Origin: Bacteroidales bacterium UBA1800
GTDB taxonomy: Bacteria > Bacteroidota > Bacteroidia > Bacteroidales > VadinHA17
Direction: 5' to 3'
DNA: 63,091 nt
Assembly (NCBI GenBank): GCA_002319915.1
Contig: DCFQ01000007.1
Location: forward strand, 51,713-114,803
Below, one piece after another: positions 8,333 to 16,977 of this stretch. How positions within the stretch are numbered: the stretch's first letter is position 1; the number at the start of each line of letters is the position of its first letter. The notes under the pieces were generated by a model. That model was given only the letters and a program-made list of their open reading frames with translations. It did no database searches and was not told the origin of the DNA. The position numbers and the translations under genes are program-made.

Positions 8333-9934
8333 CTACTCGCTGTCGATAAAGTTGATTGCGTACCTGAGCGTGGTGTCAATCTCCTCCCAGATAGGGTAAA
8401 AACCTTTGTTATCCAGGATATTCCTGGCAATATACGCTTTCAGCTGAACAAAGATGAACCTTCCCGACACCTTAAGCCCTTCCGGGTCCCTGGCGACACC
8501 GTTCCTGGATGCATAGTCGATGAACGTACGGAACAGGTCCTGCTTGTCCAGGTACTTTTCCATTTCACGTGCGGTTGTGTATTTAACCAGCATTTCCCTG
8601 TTGTTCTCGGTGTATTTCAAGGCGAAGCTGTATACCAGTGGTCTGACCCTTATGAAGTATTTCGAAAAGTAGGAAGTGTCGACCGCAACAAACTTGTCGG
8701 GCATTATCCCGCCTCCGCCATAAACTACCTTGCCCCCCGGGGTGGTGAACTTCAGTGAATCGGCGAAATGAATGCTGTCAGGTACCTCGAGCTCACCGTG
8801 CAGGGCCCTTGTATTCAGGTCCTCATAATAAGCATCAAACCCGTTATTGTATGGTTTCTGGATCGAGCGCCCGGTAGGCGTGTAATATCGGGCAATCGTC
8901 AGCCTCATCCCCGAACCGTCAGCAAACGGTATTGGTTCCTGGACAAGTCCCTTTCCGAACGAACGCCTGCCAATAATTGTCCCGCGGTCATTGTCCTGAA
9001 TTGCTCCGGCAAGTATCTCACTGGCCGATGCGGTATACTCGTCGATAAGTACCACCAGGTCACCTGTTTCAAACTCTCCCTTACCTGTGGCTCTTGCCTC
9101 GTTCTTCGGCTGGGTCCTCCCTTTTGTGTATACAATTAGCTGCCCTTCCCTCAGGAATTCGTTTGCAATTTTAATCGCTGCTTCCATGACTCCCCCCGAA
9201 TTCTGCCGTAGGTCGAGGATCAGCCTTGTCATCCCCTGGCTTTTAAGTTCCTGGAGGGCCTTCATGAATTCTTCATAGGTATTGACGGCAAAGTTGTTTA
9301 TCCTGATGAATCCCGTGGTTGGGTTCACCATATAGCCAACATCCACACTGTTAATGGGGATCTTGTCCCTCGTGATTTCGAACGGGATCAGGTCACCGAA
9401 ACCTCTCCTCAGCACCCTGATCTTCACGACAGTTCCCCGCGGCCCCTTCAGCATACCCATCACGCGGTCCTCGGCAATATGCCTGCCGGCGACCAGCGAG
9501 TCGTTAACAAAAATGATCTTGTCCCCGGGCTGCAGGCCGAGTTTCTCCGATGGTCCGCCAGGTATGGTGCTTATGACAAGGATCGTATCCGAAAGCATGT
9601 TAAAGGAGATGCCGATCCCGTCAAAATTGCCTTCGAGCGGTTCATTTGCACGTGCTAGCTCCCTGGCAGGAATATAAACTGAATGAGGATCAAGCTTTTT
9701 AAGGATAGCAGGAATGGCAGCATCAACAAGATCATTCCTGTTCACTGAGTCCACATAATCCGATTCAATGATGTTGAGTATGCTGTTGATCTTGTCGTTC
9801 CTGAGCCGGAATCCCTGTTGCTGGACAGAAGACTGCTTCCCGGGAAGAAATATCCCGATGAGTATACCGGCAACCACCGACAATGCAATCACCAATGGCA
9901 GAAGAACGCTCCTTTGCGAATTATTGTACTTCAT
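8333..9934 (-). CDS. S41-family C-terminal processing protease
   Basis: Carboxy-terminal processing protease (CtpA/Prc family), anchored or secreted to the periplasm. An upstream in-frame ATG at 9964 exists, but the ATG at 9934 gives MKYNNSQ followed directly by a hydrophobic signal/anchor (residues 10-30) and is preferred; 533 residues. Seen: PDZ domain (about 90-180; GIGISF, GLQPGDKI), then the catalytic domain with TASASEILAGAIQ (Ser303) and RRSFGKG (Lys328), spaced 25 residues as in E. coli Prc. Cleaves proteins near the C-terminus; targets unknown. It overlaps the 3' end of the deaminase gene by 14 bases, so translation is probably coupled. Confidence 0.92.
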   Translation of the reverse strand: MKYNNSQRSVLLPLVIALSVVAGILIGIFLPGKQSSVQQQGFRLRNDKINSILNIIESDYVDSVNRNDLVDAAIPAILKKLDPHSVYIPARELARANEPLEGNFDGIGISFNMLSDTILVISTIPGGPSEKLGLQPGDKIIFVNDSLVAGRHIAEDRVMGMLKGPRGTVVKIRVLRRGFGDLIPFEITRDKIPINSVDVGYMVNPTTGFIRINNFAVNTYEEFMKALQELKSQGMTRLILDLRQNSGGVMEAAIKIANEFLREGQLIVYTKGRTQPKNEARATGKGEFETGDLVVLIDEYTASASEILAGAIQDNDRGTIIGRRSFGKGLVQEPIPFADGSGMRLTIARYYTPTGRSIQKPYNNGFDAYYEDLNTRALHGELEVPDSIHFADSLKFTTPGGKVVYGGGGIMPDKFVAVDTSYFSKYFIRVRPLVYSFALKYTENNREMLVKYTTAREMEKYLDKQDLFRTFIDYASRNGVARDPEGLKVSGRFIFVQLKAYIARNILDNKGFYPIWEEIDTTLRYAINFIDSE

Positions 9935-10385
9935 AAATGTCGTTTTCGAGGTCAACATAAACAAGCTCGATCCCTGCCCTCTTCAGAAGGTCAAGCCCAT
10001 CTGTCTTTGGATACCTGTTGCAAAACACCACCCGCTTTATTCCCGACTGGATGATCAGCTTTGAGCACTCCATACAGGGTGAGGTCGTTACATAAAGAGT
10101 CGAATTCTCACTCGAGTTATGCGATTTCGCAACTTTGGTTATAGCGTTTGCTTCTGCATGCAGTACATACGGCTTGGTGACATTGCTCTCATCCTCACAG
10201 ATATTCTCAAATCCTGAAGGAGTCCCGTTGTACCCGTCGGAGATTATCATCTTGCCCCTGACGATCAGGGCGCCTACCTGCCGCCTTATGCAATAGGAAT
10301 TTTTTGCCCAGATGAGTGCCATCTGAAGGTACCTCTTGTCAAATGCCTTCTGCTTCTCTCCGTAGGGTTTTAGCACTTCATCCAT
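9921..10385 (-). CDS. dCMP/cytidine deaminase family protein
   Basis: 154-residue zinc deaminase of the deoxycytidylate deaminase family, converting dCMP to dUMP for dTTP synthesis. Seen: the HAEANAI motif (His76, catalytic Glu78) and PCMEC (Cys104, Cys107) that bind zinc, and DGYNGTPSGFEN. The frame is open up to 10421 with a TTG, but a TAACTTTG -7 element covers 10419-10426, so the ATG at 10385 is taken as the start. Overlaps the protease gene by 14 bases and is transcribed away from the glycosylase gene at 10501. Confidence 0.92.
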   Translation of the reverse strand: MDEVLKPYGEKQKAFDKRYLQMALIWAKNSYCIRRQVGALIVRGKMIISDGYNGTPSGFENICEDESNVTKPYVLHAEANAITKVAKSHNSSENSTLYVTTSPCMECSKLIIQSGIKRVVFCNRYPKTDGLDLLKRAGIELVYVDLENDIYEVQ

Positions 10386-10418
10386 CAATTGGGGGTGAAT
10401 TCCTGTTTTTAAAGCGTC

Positions 10419-10426
10419 CAAAGTTA
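10419..10426 (-). promoter_or_regulatory. -7 element for the deaminase gene
   Basis: Reverse-strand TAACTTTG (CAAAGTTA on the plus strand) matches TAnnTTTG and lies about 34 bases upstream of the ATG at 10385. It overlaps the alternative TTG start and argues against it. No -33 element was evident. Confidence 0.45.
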
Positions 10427-10428
10427 AC

Positions 10429-10436
10429 TAATTTTG
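10429..10436 (+). promoter_or_regulatory. -7 element for the glycosylase gene
   Basis: TAATTTTG matches the Bacteroidota -7 consensus and lies 64 bases upstream of the ATG at 10501, back-to-back with the deaminase promoter. Confidence 0.4.
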
Positions 10437-10500
10437 ACAATTTTAATGTTTAAACGATACCCAATCAGTTATTTTGGGGAAACATAATAACCAGTTGAGC

Positions 10501-11202
10501 ATGCCACTGTTCGGAGACCAGGTCATATCATTCCTGAAAGAACTTCATTTCGGGGGAGAACTGCCAGAAGGGATCTCGGTCATGAATCCTTTCACCGGTA
10601 ATCCTGATATCCCGGATATTATATCGGAATTTTACAGGAAATATTATTCCGACAACAAATTAAGGCACATGATTATCGGGATAAACCCTGGAAGATTCGG
10701 CGCCGGCACCACGGGCATCCCGTTCACGGATACCGTCAGGCTGAAGGAGAAGCTGGGATTGGATCTCCCGGGCAGGAAGACCCACGAGCCTTCATCGGTC
10801 TTCATGTACGAGATGATCGACAGGTATGGCGGGGCTGGCAAGTTCTACAACGATTTTTTCATCACTTCGGTCAGCCCGCTCGGATTCACCAGGACCGGCC
10901 CGAAAGGCGGCCCGGTCAACTATAATTACTACGACAGCCCGGAGCTGACCAGGGCAATCCTCGGGTTTTCGGTAGAATCACTTTACCGCCAGCTCGAATT
11001 TGGAATTTCGAAGGATCTCTGCTTCTGCCTCGGGACAGGTAAGAACTTCAGGTTCCTTCAAAAGCTCAACGACGAGCATGGATTCTTCAGCCGCATCGAG
11101 CCGCTCGAGCACCCGAGGTTCATCATGCAGTACAGGGCAAAACAGAAGGAAAGATACCTCGACCTTTATGTTGAGAAGCTAAGATCCGCAAATGGAGCAT
11201 GA
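10501..11202 (+). CDS. SMUG2-like DNA glycosylase (DUF4918)
   Basis: 233-residue member of the uracil-DNA glycosylase superfamily, SMUG2/DUF4918 group typical of Bacteroidota; excises damaged or deaminated bases. Seen: the active-site segment IIGINPGRFGAGTTGIPFTD near residues 66-85, the mid-protein FFITSVSPLGF, and a late HPRFIMQYR that carries the catalytic-loop His. An in-frame TTG at 10474 would add nine residues, but the ATG at 10501 starts exactly where family members begin (MPLFGDQV). Pairing with a divergent dCMP deaminase gives a small nucleotide/DNA uracil theme. Confidence 0.85.
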   Translation: MPLFGDQVISFLKELHFGGELPEGISVMNPFTGNPDIPDIISEFYRKYYSDNKLRHMIIGINPGRFGAGTTGIPFTDTVRLKEKLGLDLPGRKTHEPSSVFMYEMIDRYGGAGKFYNDFFITSVSPLGFTRTGPKGGPVNYNYYDSPELTRAILGFSVESLYRQLEFGISKDLCFCLGTGKNFRFLQKLNDEHGFFSRIEPLEHPRFIMQYRAKQKERYLDLYVEKLRSANGA

Positions 11203-11589
11203 CCGGCACAGGGAGGCCGGGATGGCAATACCACAAAATAAATATGGGGACAACATGAATTCGTAAAAATACGAAACTGAGCACGATGTCTATGATTGCT
11301 AACTTCCTGCTCTTTTACGGTTTTTTATTGTTAATTATTTAACATCAAACCCATCTTTGGCTGGTCATTCAGAGCGCAGCGAAGAATCCCCGGAATTTTC
11401 CACACTCGCATAAGTGAGTATCTATTACCACCGGCACGCTTCTCCCAGCTGGACAATTGCCGAAAGAAGCATGTAATGGTCTTTTGATACGGATCCGCCG
11501 CTGCGGTGGAGTGATATACCTGCTCTTACTCCTCTTTTGCTTTTATATCTGTCGGAATATTTATTAATTTGAAAGAAATTTAAATCTTC
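11203..11589. other. Non-coding stretch with repeat-like debris
   Basis: 387 bases with no credible gene. Just after the glycosylase stop is CCGGC-8-GCCGG (a weak hairpin, no T run). At 11364-11390 sits a Bacteroidota-type dispersed intergenic repeat. A small hairpin, ACTCGC-ATAA-GTGAGT, lies near 11404-11419. The last 60 bases are AT-rich and probably hold the promoter of the next gene, though no exact TAnnTTTG was found. Confidence 0.6.
11364..11390. repeat. Dispersed intergenic repeat (GTCATTC...GAAGAATC type)
   Basis: The 27 bases beginning GTCATTCAGAGCGC and ending GAAGAATCCC match a sequence type that recurs between genes in many Bacteroidota genomes. Only one copy was seen here. Recognition is from general knowledge, not a search. 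Confidence 0.5.
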
Positions 11590-12045
11590 ATGGATCATAA
11601 TCTTGTAAAGCTGGGACTCCTGGCAATCTTTGGGATTGCAATGGCACATCTGGAGGGTGTGGTTGTGGTATATCTCCGTAAAGTGCTGGGTATGCCCGAT
11701 TCAGAATCAAACCGGGAGTCCGTGGGCAAGTTCCCCAGGAAATACCTGAGGATTGAGATGACCAGGGAAGCTGCCACTATCGTCATGCTTGTGGTTATTG
11801 CATGGCTCACTGGAGGTTCATGGGTTGAAAAGGGAATATTCTTCCTCTGGACTTTTGCATTCTGGGACCTGTTTTACTATGTTTCCCTGTACATTCTGAT
11901 AAAATGGCCCCCGACCTTCAGAACCATAGATGTCCTGTTCCTTATCCCGGTGCCATGGATCGCACCCGTCTGGTTCCCTATTGGTGTTTCAAGCCTGACG
12001 ATCGTGATCATTGCAGCATTGTATTTTTCCGGGATCATCCCTTAG
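11590..12045 (+). CDS. Conserved membrane protein of unknown function
   Basis: 151 residues with four to five transmembrane segments (near 7-28, 56-75, 82-105, 112-130 and 132-149). Not recognised. A conserved-looking cytoplasmic stretch RKVLGMPDSESNRESVGKFPRKYLRIEMTREAAT follows the first helix. The Trp/Phe-rich segment FLWTFAFWDLFYYVSLY resembles small uncharacterised membrane families. No operon partner: the next gene starts 143 bases on with its own promoter-like element. Confidence 0.7.
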   Translation: MDHNLVKLGLLAIFGIAMAHLEGVVVVYLRKVLGMPDSESNRESVGKFPRKYLRIEMTREAATIVMLVVIAWLTGGSWVEKGIFFLWTFAFWDLFYYVSLYILIKWPPTFRTIDVLFLIPVPWIAPVWFPIGVSSLTIVIIAALYFSGIIP

Positions 12046-12132
12046 TTCATGCAGCCGGAGGATGCCAGAATCGGGACAAGGAGCGCCCGGACAAGGTTAA
12101 TGTCCCATTGAACTTAATTATCATATTGCAGT

Positions 12133-12140
12133 TAGTTTTG
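12133..12140 (+). promoter_or_regulatory. -7 element for the MFS exporter gene
   Basis: TAGTTTTG matches TAnnTTTG, 48 bases before the ATG at 12189. A TTG at 12108-12110 could serve as a weak -33 element. Confidence 0.4.
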
Positions 12141-12188
12141 ATCTAAAGAATCAGTGAAGTGAGGCGGAGGAAAGAAGAGAGAATCAGC

Positions 12189-13541
12189 ATGTCGGGCAAG
12201 TTCAATACTGTTTTCCGGTCGCTCAGGTACAGGAATTACCGGCTGTTCTTCAGCGGCCAGAGCATCTCGCTCATCGGTACATGGATGCAGAGGATCGCTA
12301 TGCCCTGGATGGTCTATCATATCACCGATTCGCCGTTCATGCTGGGCCTTGTCAGTTTTGGAGGGCAGATCCCGACCTTCCTTCTTGCCCCGGTTGCAGG
12401 AGTGATCACTGATAAATTCGATAAATACAAGGTGCTGGTGATAACCCAGGTGGTCTTCCTGTTCCAGGCACTCATTCTGGCAATCCTTACTCTTACAGGC
12501 TCAATCCATATCTGGCACATTGTGATTCTTAGCATTGCACTCGGATGCATCAACGCATTCGACGTCCCTTCACGTCAGTCGTTCGTTGTCGAAATGGTTG
12601 AGAACAAGGAGGACCTGGGGAATGCCATAGCCCTGAATTCCATGATGTTCAATGGCGCCAGGATCATTGGGCCGTCAATTGCGGGCCTGATACTCGCAAC
12701 TGCAGGTGAGGGGATCTGTTTCCTGATCAATGCCATCAGCTTCATCTTCGTCATTGGCTCGCTCCTGATGATGCGGGTCAGGCCCGCTGTAAAAAAAGCC
12801 GCCCAGGGCAATCTCATTGCGGATCTCAGGGAGGGAATGAATTATGCCGCAGGCTTTGCCCCGATCAAGCACCTGCTGATCCTGCTCAGTGTAATAAGCC
12901 TCATGGGTGCCTCGTACCAGGTCATTATGCCGGTATTTGCCAAGGAGGTTCTGAAGGGAGGATCGAGCACCTTCGGGTTTCTGATGGGGGGAGCGGGGCT
13001 CGGGGCCCTGGCGGGAGCGCTTTACCTGGCTTCGCGGGAGACCATCATCAGGCTTGGACGGCTTATTCCCGCCGCGGCAACCCTCTTCGGCTTCAGCCTC
13101 GTGATGCTGTCGTTCACATCGTTCTTCCCGGCATCAGTTATACTCATGGTCTTCGTTGGCCTTGGCATGATGATGAACACAGCCGCATGCAACACCGTCC
13201 TTCAGACCATCACCGAAGATGACAAACGCGGTCGGGTGATGAGCTTTTACACAATGGCGATCATGGGAACTGCACCTTTCGGCAGCCTCATCATCGGAAG
13301 CCTTGCAAAGCTTATCGGAACACCTGATTCGATCTTTATTTGCGGACTTAGCACCATAATTGCTGCATTCTTCTTCTACAAGAAGCTACCAGAGCTGAAA
13401 AGGATTGTGCGCCCGGTCTATGTAAAGATGGGACTCATCCCGGAAGTTGTCTCGGGGATCCAGACTGCAACGGAACCCTCTGTCGGCAAGCCTGATCTGC
13501 GGGGAAGCAGTCCCGACCGCCCGGACGGACCCGTCAGCTGA
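12189..13541 (+). CDS. MFS exporter of the EntS-like (MFS_3) group
   Basis: 450-residue inner-membrane transporter. The N-terminus FRSLRYRNYRLFFSGQSISLIGTWMQRIAMPWMVYHIT is the signature of the MFS_3 group that includes the enterobactin exporter EntS and drug exporters. Further marks: DVPSRQSFVVEMVENKEDLGNAIALNS and NTVLQTITEDDKRGRVMSFYTMA. Twelve helices predicted; hydrophilic C-terminal tail of about 45 residues. A GTG at 12159 is in frame, but the ATG at 12189 is preferred, with a purine-rich GGAGGAAAGAAGAG ahead of it. A strong hairpin terminator follows at 13562. Substrate unknown. Confidence 0.88.
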   Translation: MSGKFNTVFRSLRYRNYRLFFSGQSISLIGTWMQRIAMPWMVYHITDSPFMLGLVSFGGQIPTFLLAPVAGVITDKFDKYKVLVITQVVFLFQALILAILTLTGSIHIWHIVILSIALGCINAFDVPSRQSFVVEMVENKEDLGNAIALNSMMFNGARIIGPSIAGLILATAGEGICFLINAISFIFVIGSLLMMRVRPAVKKAAQGNLIADLREGMNYAAGFAPIKHLLILLSVISLMGASYQVIMPVFAKEVLKGGSSTFGFLMGGAGLGALAGALYLASRETIIRLGRLIPAAATLFGFSLVMLSFTSFFPASVILMVFVGLGMMMNTAACNTVLQTITEDDKRGRVMSFYTMAIMGTAPFGSLIIGSLAKLIGTPDSIFICGLSTIIAAFFFYKKLPELKRIVRPVYVKMGLIPEVVSGIQTATEPSVGKPDLRGSSPDRPDGPVS

Positions 13542-13561
13542 ATCCACATACTGCACAACAT

Positions 13562-13586
13562 AACGGGAAATTTCCCGTTGGTTTTT
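13562..13586 (+). terminator. Rho-independent terminator after the MFS exporter
   Basis: Perfect 18-base palindrome AACGGGAAATTTCCCGTT (13562-13579) followed by GGTTTTT. It ends transcription of the exporter gene and makes a start for the next gene inside it (GTT/GTG region near 13578) unlikely. Confidence 0.8.
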
Positions 13587-13634
13587 CAGGACGTGAAGAA
13601 AAAGCTCGTAATTCTGAAAATCAAAATTCCTGTT

Positions 13635-14504
13635 ATGATGAGAATCTGTAAGGCATTCTACATCCTTCTTGTCATTCTGTCATTTACAGCATGCAGCAAG
13701 GAAGGAAATGATCCTGCTCAGCAGGGAAGTGAAGCAATAATAATTGACCATTCGTCGGTGAAGCTTGCAAGCATTCCATCCGAATGGATCTCAGCGGCTC
13801 GCCAGGAGCTTCATATCGCCTTCAGCCATACCTCCCACGGGAGCCAGCTGACTGACGGCATGTCGGGGCTGGTCTCGTTCAAGGGGGATTCATATTCATG
13901 GAACGACGGCGGGACCGGCGGTGTTCTTGATCTCAGGGATTATGCGATGCCGGGCGACCTGGGCAATCCCGACAGGACCTCGTGGGCACAGAGCACACGC
14001 GATTACCTGGATTCAAATCCCGGGATCAACGTAGTGGCGTGGGCATGGTGCGGGGAGGTTTCAACAGCAAGCGAGAACGACATCAACACCTACCTGGACC
14101 TGATGTCGGCGCTCGAAGCAGATTACCCTGATGTGAAGTTCGTTTATATGACCGGCCATCTCGACGGGACCGGCCTTACCGGGAACCTGCACCTGAGGAA
14201 CGAACAGATCAGGGAATATTGCAGGGCAAATAAGAAGATACTTTACGATTTTGCCGATATAGAATCCTATAATCCCGACGGCACTTATTTTGGCGATAAG
14301 AAGCCTGATGACGGCTGCAATTACGATTCTGACAATAACGGCACCAAAGAGGGCAACTGGGCCCTGGAATGGCAGGGTTCCCATACTGAGGGCACTGACT
14401 GGTACACTTGCAGCGCGGCACATACCCAGCCTGTTAATGCAAACATGAAAGCCTATGCGGCCTGGTGGCTGTGGGCAAGGCTTGCAGGATGGAGCGGGAA
14501 GTGA
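13635..14504 (+). CDS. Lipoprotein of unknown function, possibly hydrolase-like
   Basis: 289 residues from the ATG at 13635 (second ATG at 13638). A hydrophobic segment ends in the lipobox LSFTAC, so it is a lipoprotein. The family was not recognised. Repeatedly His/Ser-rich motifs are seen: HIAFSHTSHGSQLTDGM near the N-terminus, WAWCGEVS, YMTGHLDGTG in the middle and, near the end, CSAAHTQPVNANMKAYAAWWLWARLAGW. The spacing is reminiscent of SGNH-type hydrolases (early Ser, late Asp/His), but this is only a suggestion. It is preceded by a terminator and convergent with the alpha-galactosidase gene 18 bases away. Confidence 0.75.
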   Translation: MMRICKAFYILLVILSFTACSKEGNDPAQQGSEAIIIDHSSVKLASIPSEWISAARQELHIAFSHTSHGSQLTDGMSGLVSFKGDSYSWNDGGTGGVLDLRDYAMPGDLGNPDRTSWAQSTRDYLDSNPGINVVAWAWCGEVSTASENDINTYLDLMSALEADYPDVKFVYMTGHLDGTGLTGNLHLRNEQIREYCRANKKILYDFADIESYNPDGTYFGDKKPDDGCNYDSDNNGTKEGNWALEWQGSHTEGTDWYTCSAAHTQPVNANMKAYAAWWLWARLAGWSGK

Positions 14505-14522
14505 CCAGGTTGAAGCCCGGTG

Positions 14523-16745
14523 CTATTCCGCAGTCAGCTCGTACACTGCGCTTGTCAGAGGGCTTGCAGAACCTGCATTGATGCCTTCTTTCATGAGATA
14601 ATCGCCCGAATAGCTCTTCCCGTTTTCCGACATCCTGGGGAACATCATTCCCCTTCTCCCTTCATTGAAGATGTTGATCTCATGTATCTTATATGTCCTT
14701 GACGGATCGAGTCCCTGCAGCCTGACCTTACCGAATGTCTCGCCAAACCTTGAGTTGATGGTATAGCTGAAAAGAAGCGCCTTTGATTTGGCCTCGTCCA
14801 CATACATCAGGGCTGCCCGGTTCTCTTCATAGGGCGATATGAGCCTGTACAGGCCACCTTTCCAGATGACATCGCTGAGCCTTTTGTAGTCCGCTATCGC
14901 TGCCTGGCAGAATTTCAGCTCCCCTTCCGACATCTCATCCGTCTTGATGTCGAATCCGAGCTTCCCCATCATGGCAACGTCGACCCTGAATTTCAGGGAC
15001 TGGCGGCCCCATGAGGTAACATGATTGCAGACCGTAACCGATGGGAAGAAATAAGAATAACCCCACTGGATGTAGATCCGCTCAACCGGATCGGTGTTGT
15101 CGCTCGGCCAGAACTCGGTGAAATACCTGAGAGCCCCGTAGTCGGTCCTCCCACCCCCGCCCGAGCAAAGCATGATCGGCAGATGGGGATACTTCTGCCG
15201 TATCCTGTCAAGCACACTGTAAAGTCCGTTCACGTAGTCGATGTATACATGAGATTGCTTGTCCTTAAGGTACGGCGAATAGGTGTTGGTCATCATCCTG
15301 TTGCAATCCCACTTGAAAAATGCAAGCCCCGGATTCGAGGTCAGAATTCCGTCGACGACATTGTACACAAAGTCCTGGACCTTCGGATTCGTAAGATCGA
15401 GGACAAGCTGGTTCCTGTAATAGTTCTCCGGCCGGTTAGGCAGTTTCAGGACCCAGTCGGGGTGAGCCTCGTAAAGTTCGCTCTTCGGATTTACCATTTC
15501 CGGCTCGATCCATATTCCGAATTTTGCCCCGTTGCGGTCTGCTTCCTTCACGAGGAACGCTATACCGTCAGGAAGCTTCGCCTTGTTCTCCTGCCAGTCG
15601 CCAAGCCCTGCCCTGTCGTTGTTCCTCGGGTATTTGTTCGCGAACCATCCGTCGTCGAGGAGGAAGAGGTCCAGCCCGAGTTTCCTGGTCTCCTCAAGGA
15701 TTCCCGAAAGCTTCTTCTCATCAAAATTGAATCCTGTTGCCTCCCAGTTGTTCAAAAGGGTATACCTGGGCCCGGTCCCGTCGAGAATGCCATATTTTTC
15801 CGCCCAGCTGTGCAGGTTGCGACTGGCCTGCCCCTTGCCGGCTGATGAAAAGGTAAAGATCATGGGAGGGGTGGTAAAGATCCTGCCCGGTTCGAGCGAA
15901 TACTCCGAGGCAAAAGGATTTATGCCCGATATAACCCTTAGCGATCCTTTTTCATCGATCTCGAAAAGGAACCTGAAATTTCCCGACCATCCCAGCGTAC
16001 CGGCCAGCACTTCACCTTCCGTTTCCGTGGATTTTTCGTTGAGCGAAAGCATGAACACCGGGGTCTGGTACATATGAGCCCTTGTCCCAAGCTTTGAATC
16101 CAGGATCTTAATTCCCGCGGTAAGCTCGCTTTCCTGCATCTTCATCTCCTCAGCCCAGTCACCATGGAATTGTGTAAGCCAGTACTTTGATGCATCAAAA
16201 TTCAGCATCGACGAAGCATAATCGAATATCGTAACTGGCTTTTTCTCCTGGTGGCTTATTTCTGCCCATTGCTCGATCACGTCTTCACCGGAATAGGTCC
16301 TGGTCTTAAGAATGACACTAAATGGATACTGCGGATCTTTAAGGGTTATTGAGGTGAGCGTGATATCAGGGGTTACCTTGACCTCTTCGCTTCCGGCATA
16401 CTGCAGCTCGAGCGAGGGATTGCCGTCATTGTGCGTCGCCCTGATGGCGGGCTCAAACAGGTTGTCAGTACCGAAAGTGGCATAAGCAGGATGCGCATCA
16501 GTGCCTGGTCCGGAAAGCGGGCCTGCATCTGACAGCTTGGGACCAAGGTACACCTGGTAGAGCCTGTTGTCACGGCTGCTGACCCTGTAGATAAGATCAG
16601 TGCTTTTCGTACCTGTATGTATCAGGATATCAGTCTTGCCCTGAGCCTGGGGCCTGCCCGGGGGTGGGGGGCCTGCAGGATCCTGCGGATTTGCAGTTAT
16701 AGACAAAAGGAGAAGCAATACGAGTGTGACAGGTGATTTTTTCAT
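14523..16745 (-). CDS. Secreted GH36 alpha-galactosidase
   Basis: 740-residue glycoside hydrolase family 36 enzyme removing alpha-1,6-linked galactose from oligosaccharides or galactomannan. A signal peptide (MKKSPVTLVLLLLLSITANPQ) is followed by a Pro/Gly stretch, a beta-sandwich domain (about 40-330), the TIM barrel (about 330-640) and a C-terminal beta domain. Catalytic motifs: FFKWDCNR with the nucleophile Asp near residue 478, and SDNTDPVERI with the acid/base Asp near 551; SGGGGRTDYG lies between. It stands alone, without SusCD partners nearby, and is divergent from the CBM9/DUF5916 gene. Confidence 0.94.
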   Translation of the reverse strand: MKKSPVTLVLLLLLSITANPQDPAGPPPPGRPQAQGKTDILIHTGTKSTDLIYRVSSRDNRLYQVYLGPKLSDAGPLSGPGTDAHPAYATFGTDNLFEPAIRATHNDGNPSLELQYAGSEEVKVTPDITLTSITLKDPQYPFSVILKTRTYSGEDVIEQWAEISHQEKKPVTIFDYASSMLNFDASKYWLTQFHGDWAEEMKMQESELTAGIKILDSKLGTRAHMYQTPVFMLSLNEKSTETEGEVLAGTLGWSGNFRFLFEIDEKGSLRVISGINPFASEYSLEPGRIFTTPPMIFTFSSAGKGQASRNLHSWAEKYGILDGTGPRYTLLNNWEATGFNFDEKKLSGILEETRKLGLDLFLLDDGWFANKYPRNNDRAGLGDWQENKAKLPDGIAFLVKEADRNGAKFGIWIEPEMVNPKSELYEAHPDWVLKLPNRPENYYRNQLVLDLTNPKVQDFVYNVVDGILTSNPGLAFFKWDCNRMMTNTYSPYLKDKQSHVYIDYVNGLYSVLDRIRQKYPHLPIMLCSGGGGRTDYGALRYFTEFWPSDNTDPVERIYIQWGYSYFFPSVTVCNHVTSWGRQSLKFRVDVAMMGKLGFDIKTDEMSEGELKFCQAAIADYKRLSDVIWKGGLYRLISPYEENRAALMYVDEAKSKALLFSYTINSRFGETFGKVRLQGLDPSRTYKIHEINIFNEGRRGMMFPRMSENGKSYSGDYLMKEGINAGSASPLTSAVYELTAE

Positions 16746-16929
16746 TTAGAGCATATTAAAAATTAAGGACCAGGGATAAGGTCTTCAAATTGATATCCGA
16801 AATTAACCATTTATTTCCCCGGATGGTCAGATCAATGGTGCATTTGAAAATATTTACAGGAAATTTATTTACGGTGCATAATTTTAACCGCGATATCAGG
16901 GCGGACAGGAAAAGATCCGGTAAATATCT

Positions 16930-16937
16930 TATTTTTG
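16930..16937 (+). promoter_or_regulatory. -7 element for the CBM9/DUF5916 gene
   Basis: TATTTTTG matches TAnnTTTG and lies 40 bases before the ATG at 16978. No -33 element was evident. Confidence 0.4.
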
Positions 16938-16977
16938 AAAATTTATTGTTTGTTAAATCCTGAACCTCTCTTACACC

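Noticed and set aside
11425..11649. Minus-strand open frame of 74 codons in the longest gene-free gap
   Set aside because: Overlaps the start of the membrane protein at 11590, has no recognisable domain, and its composition looks like random intergenic reading.
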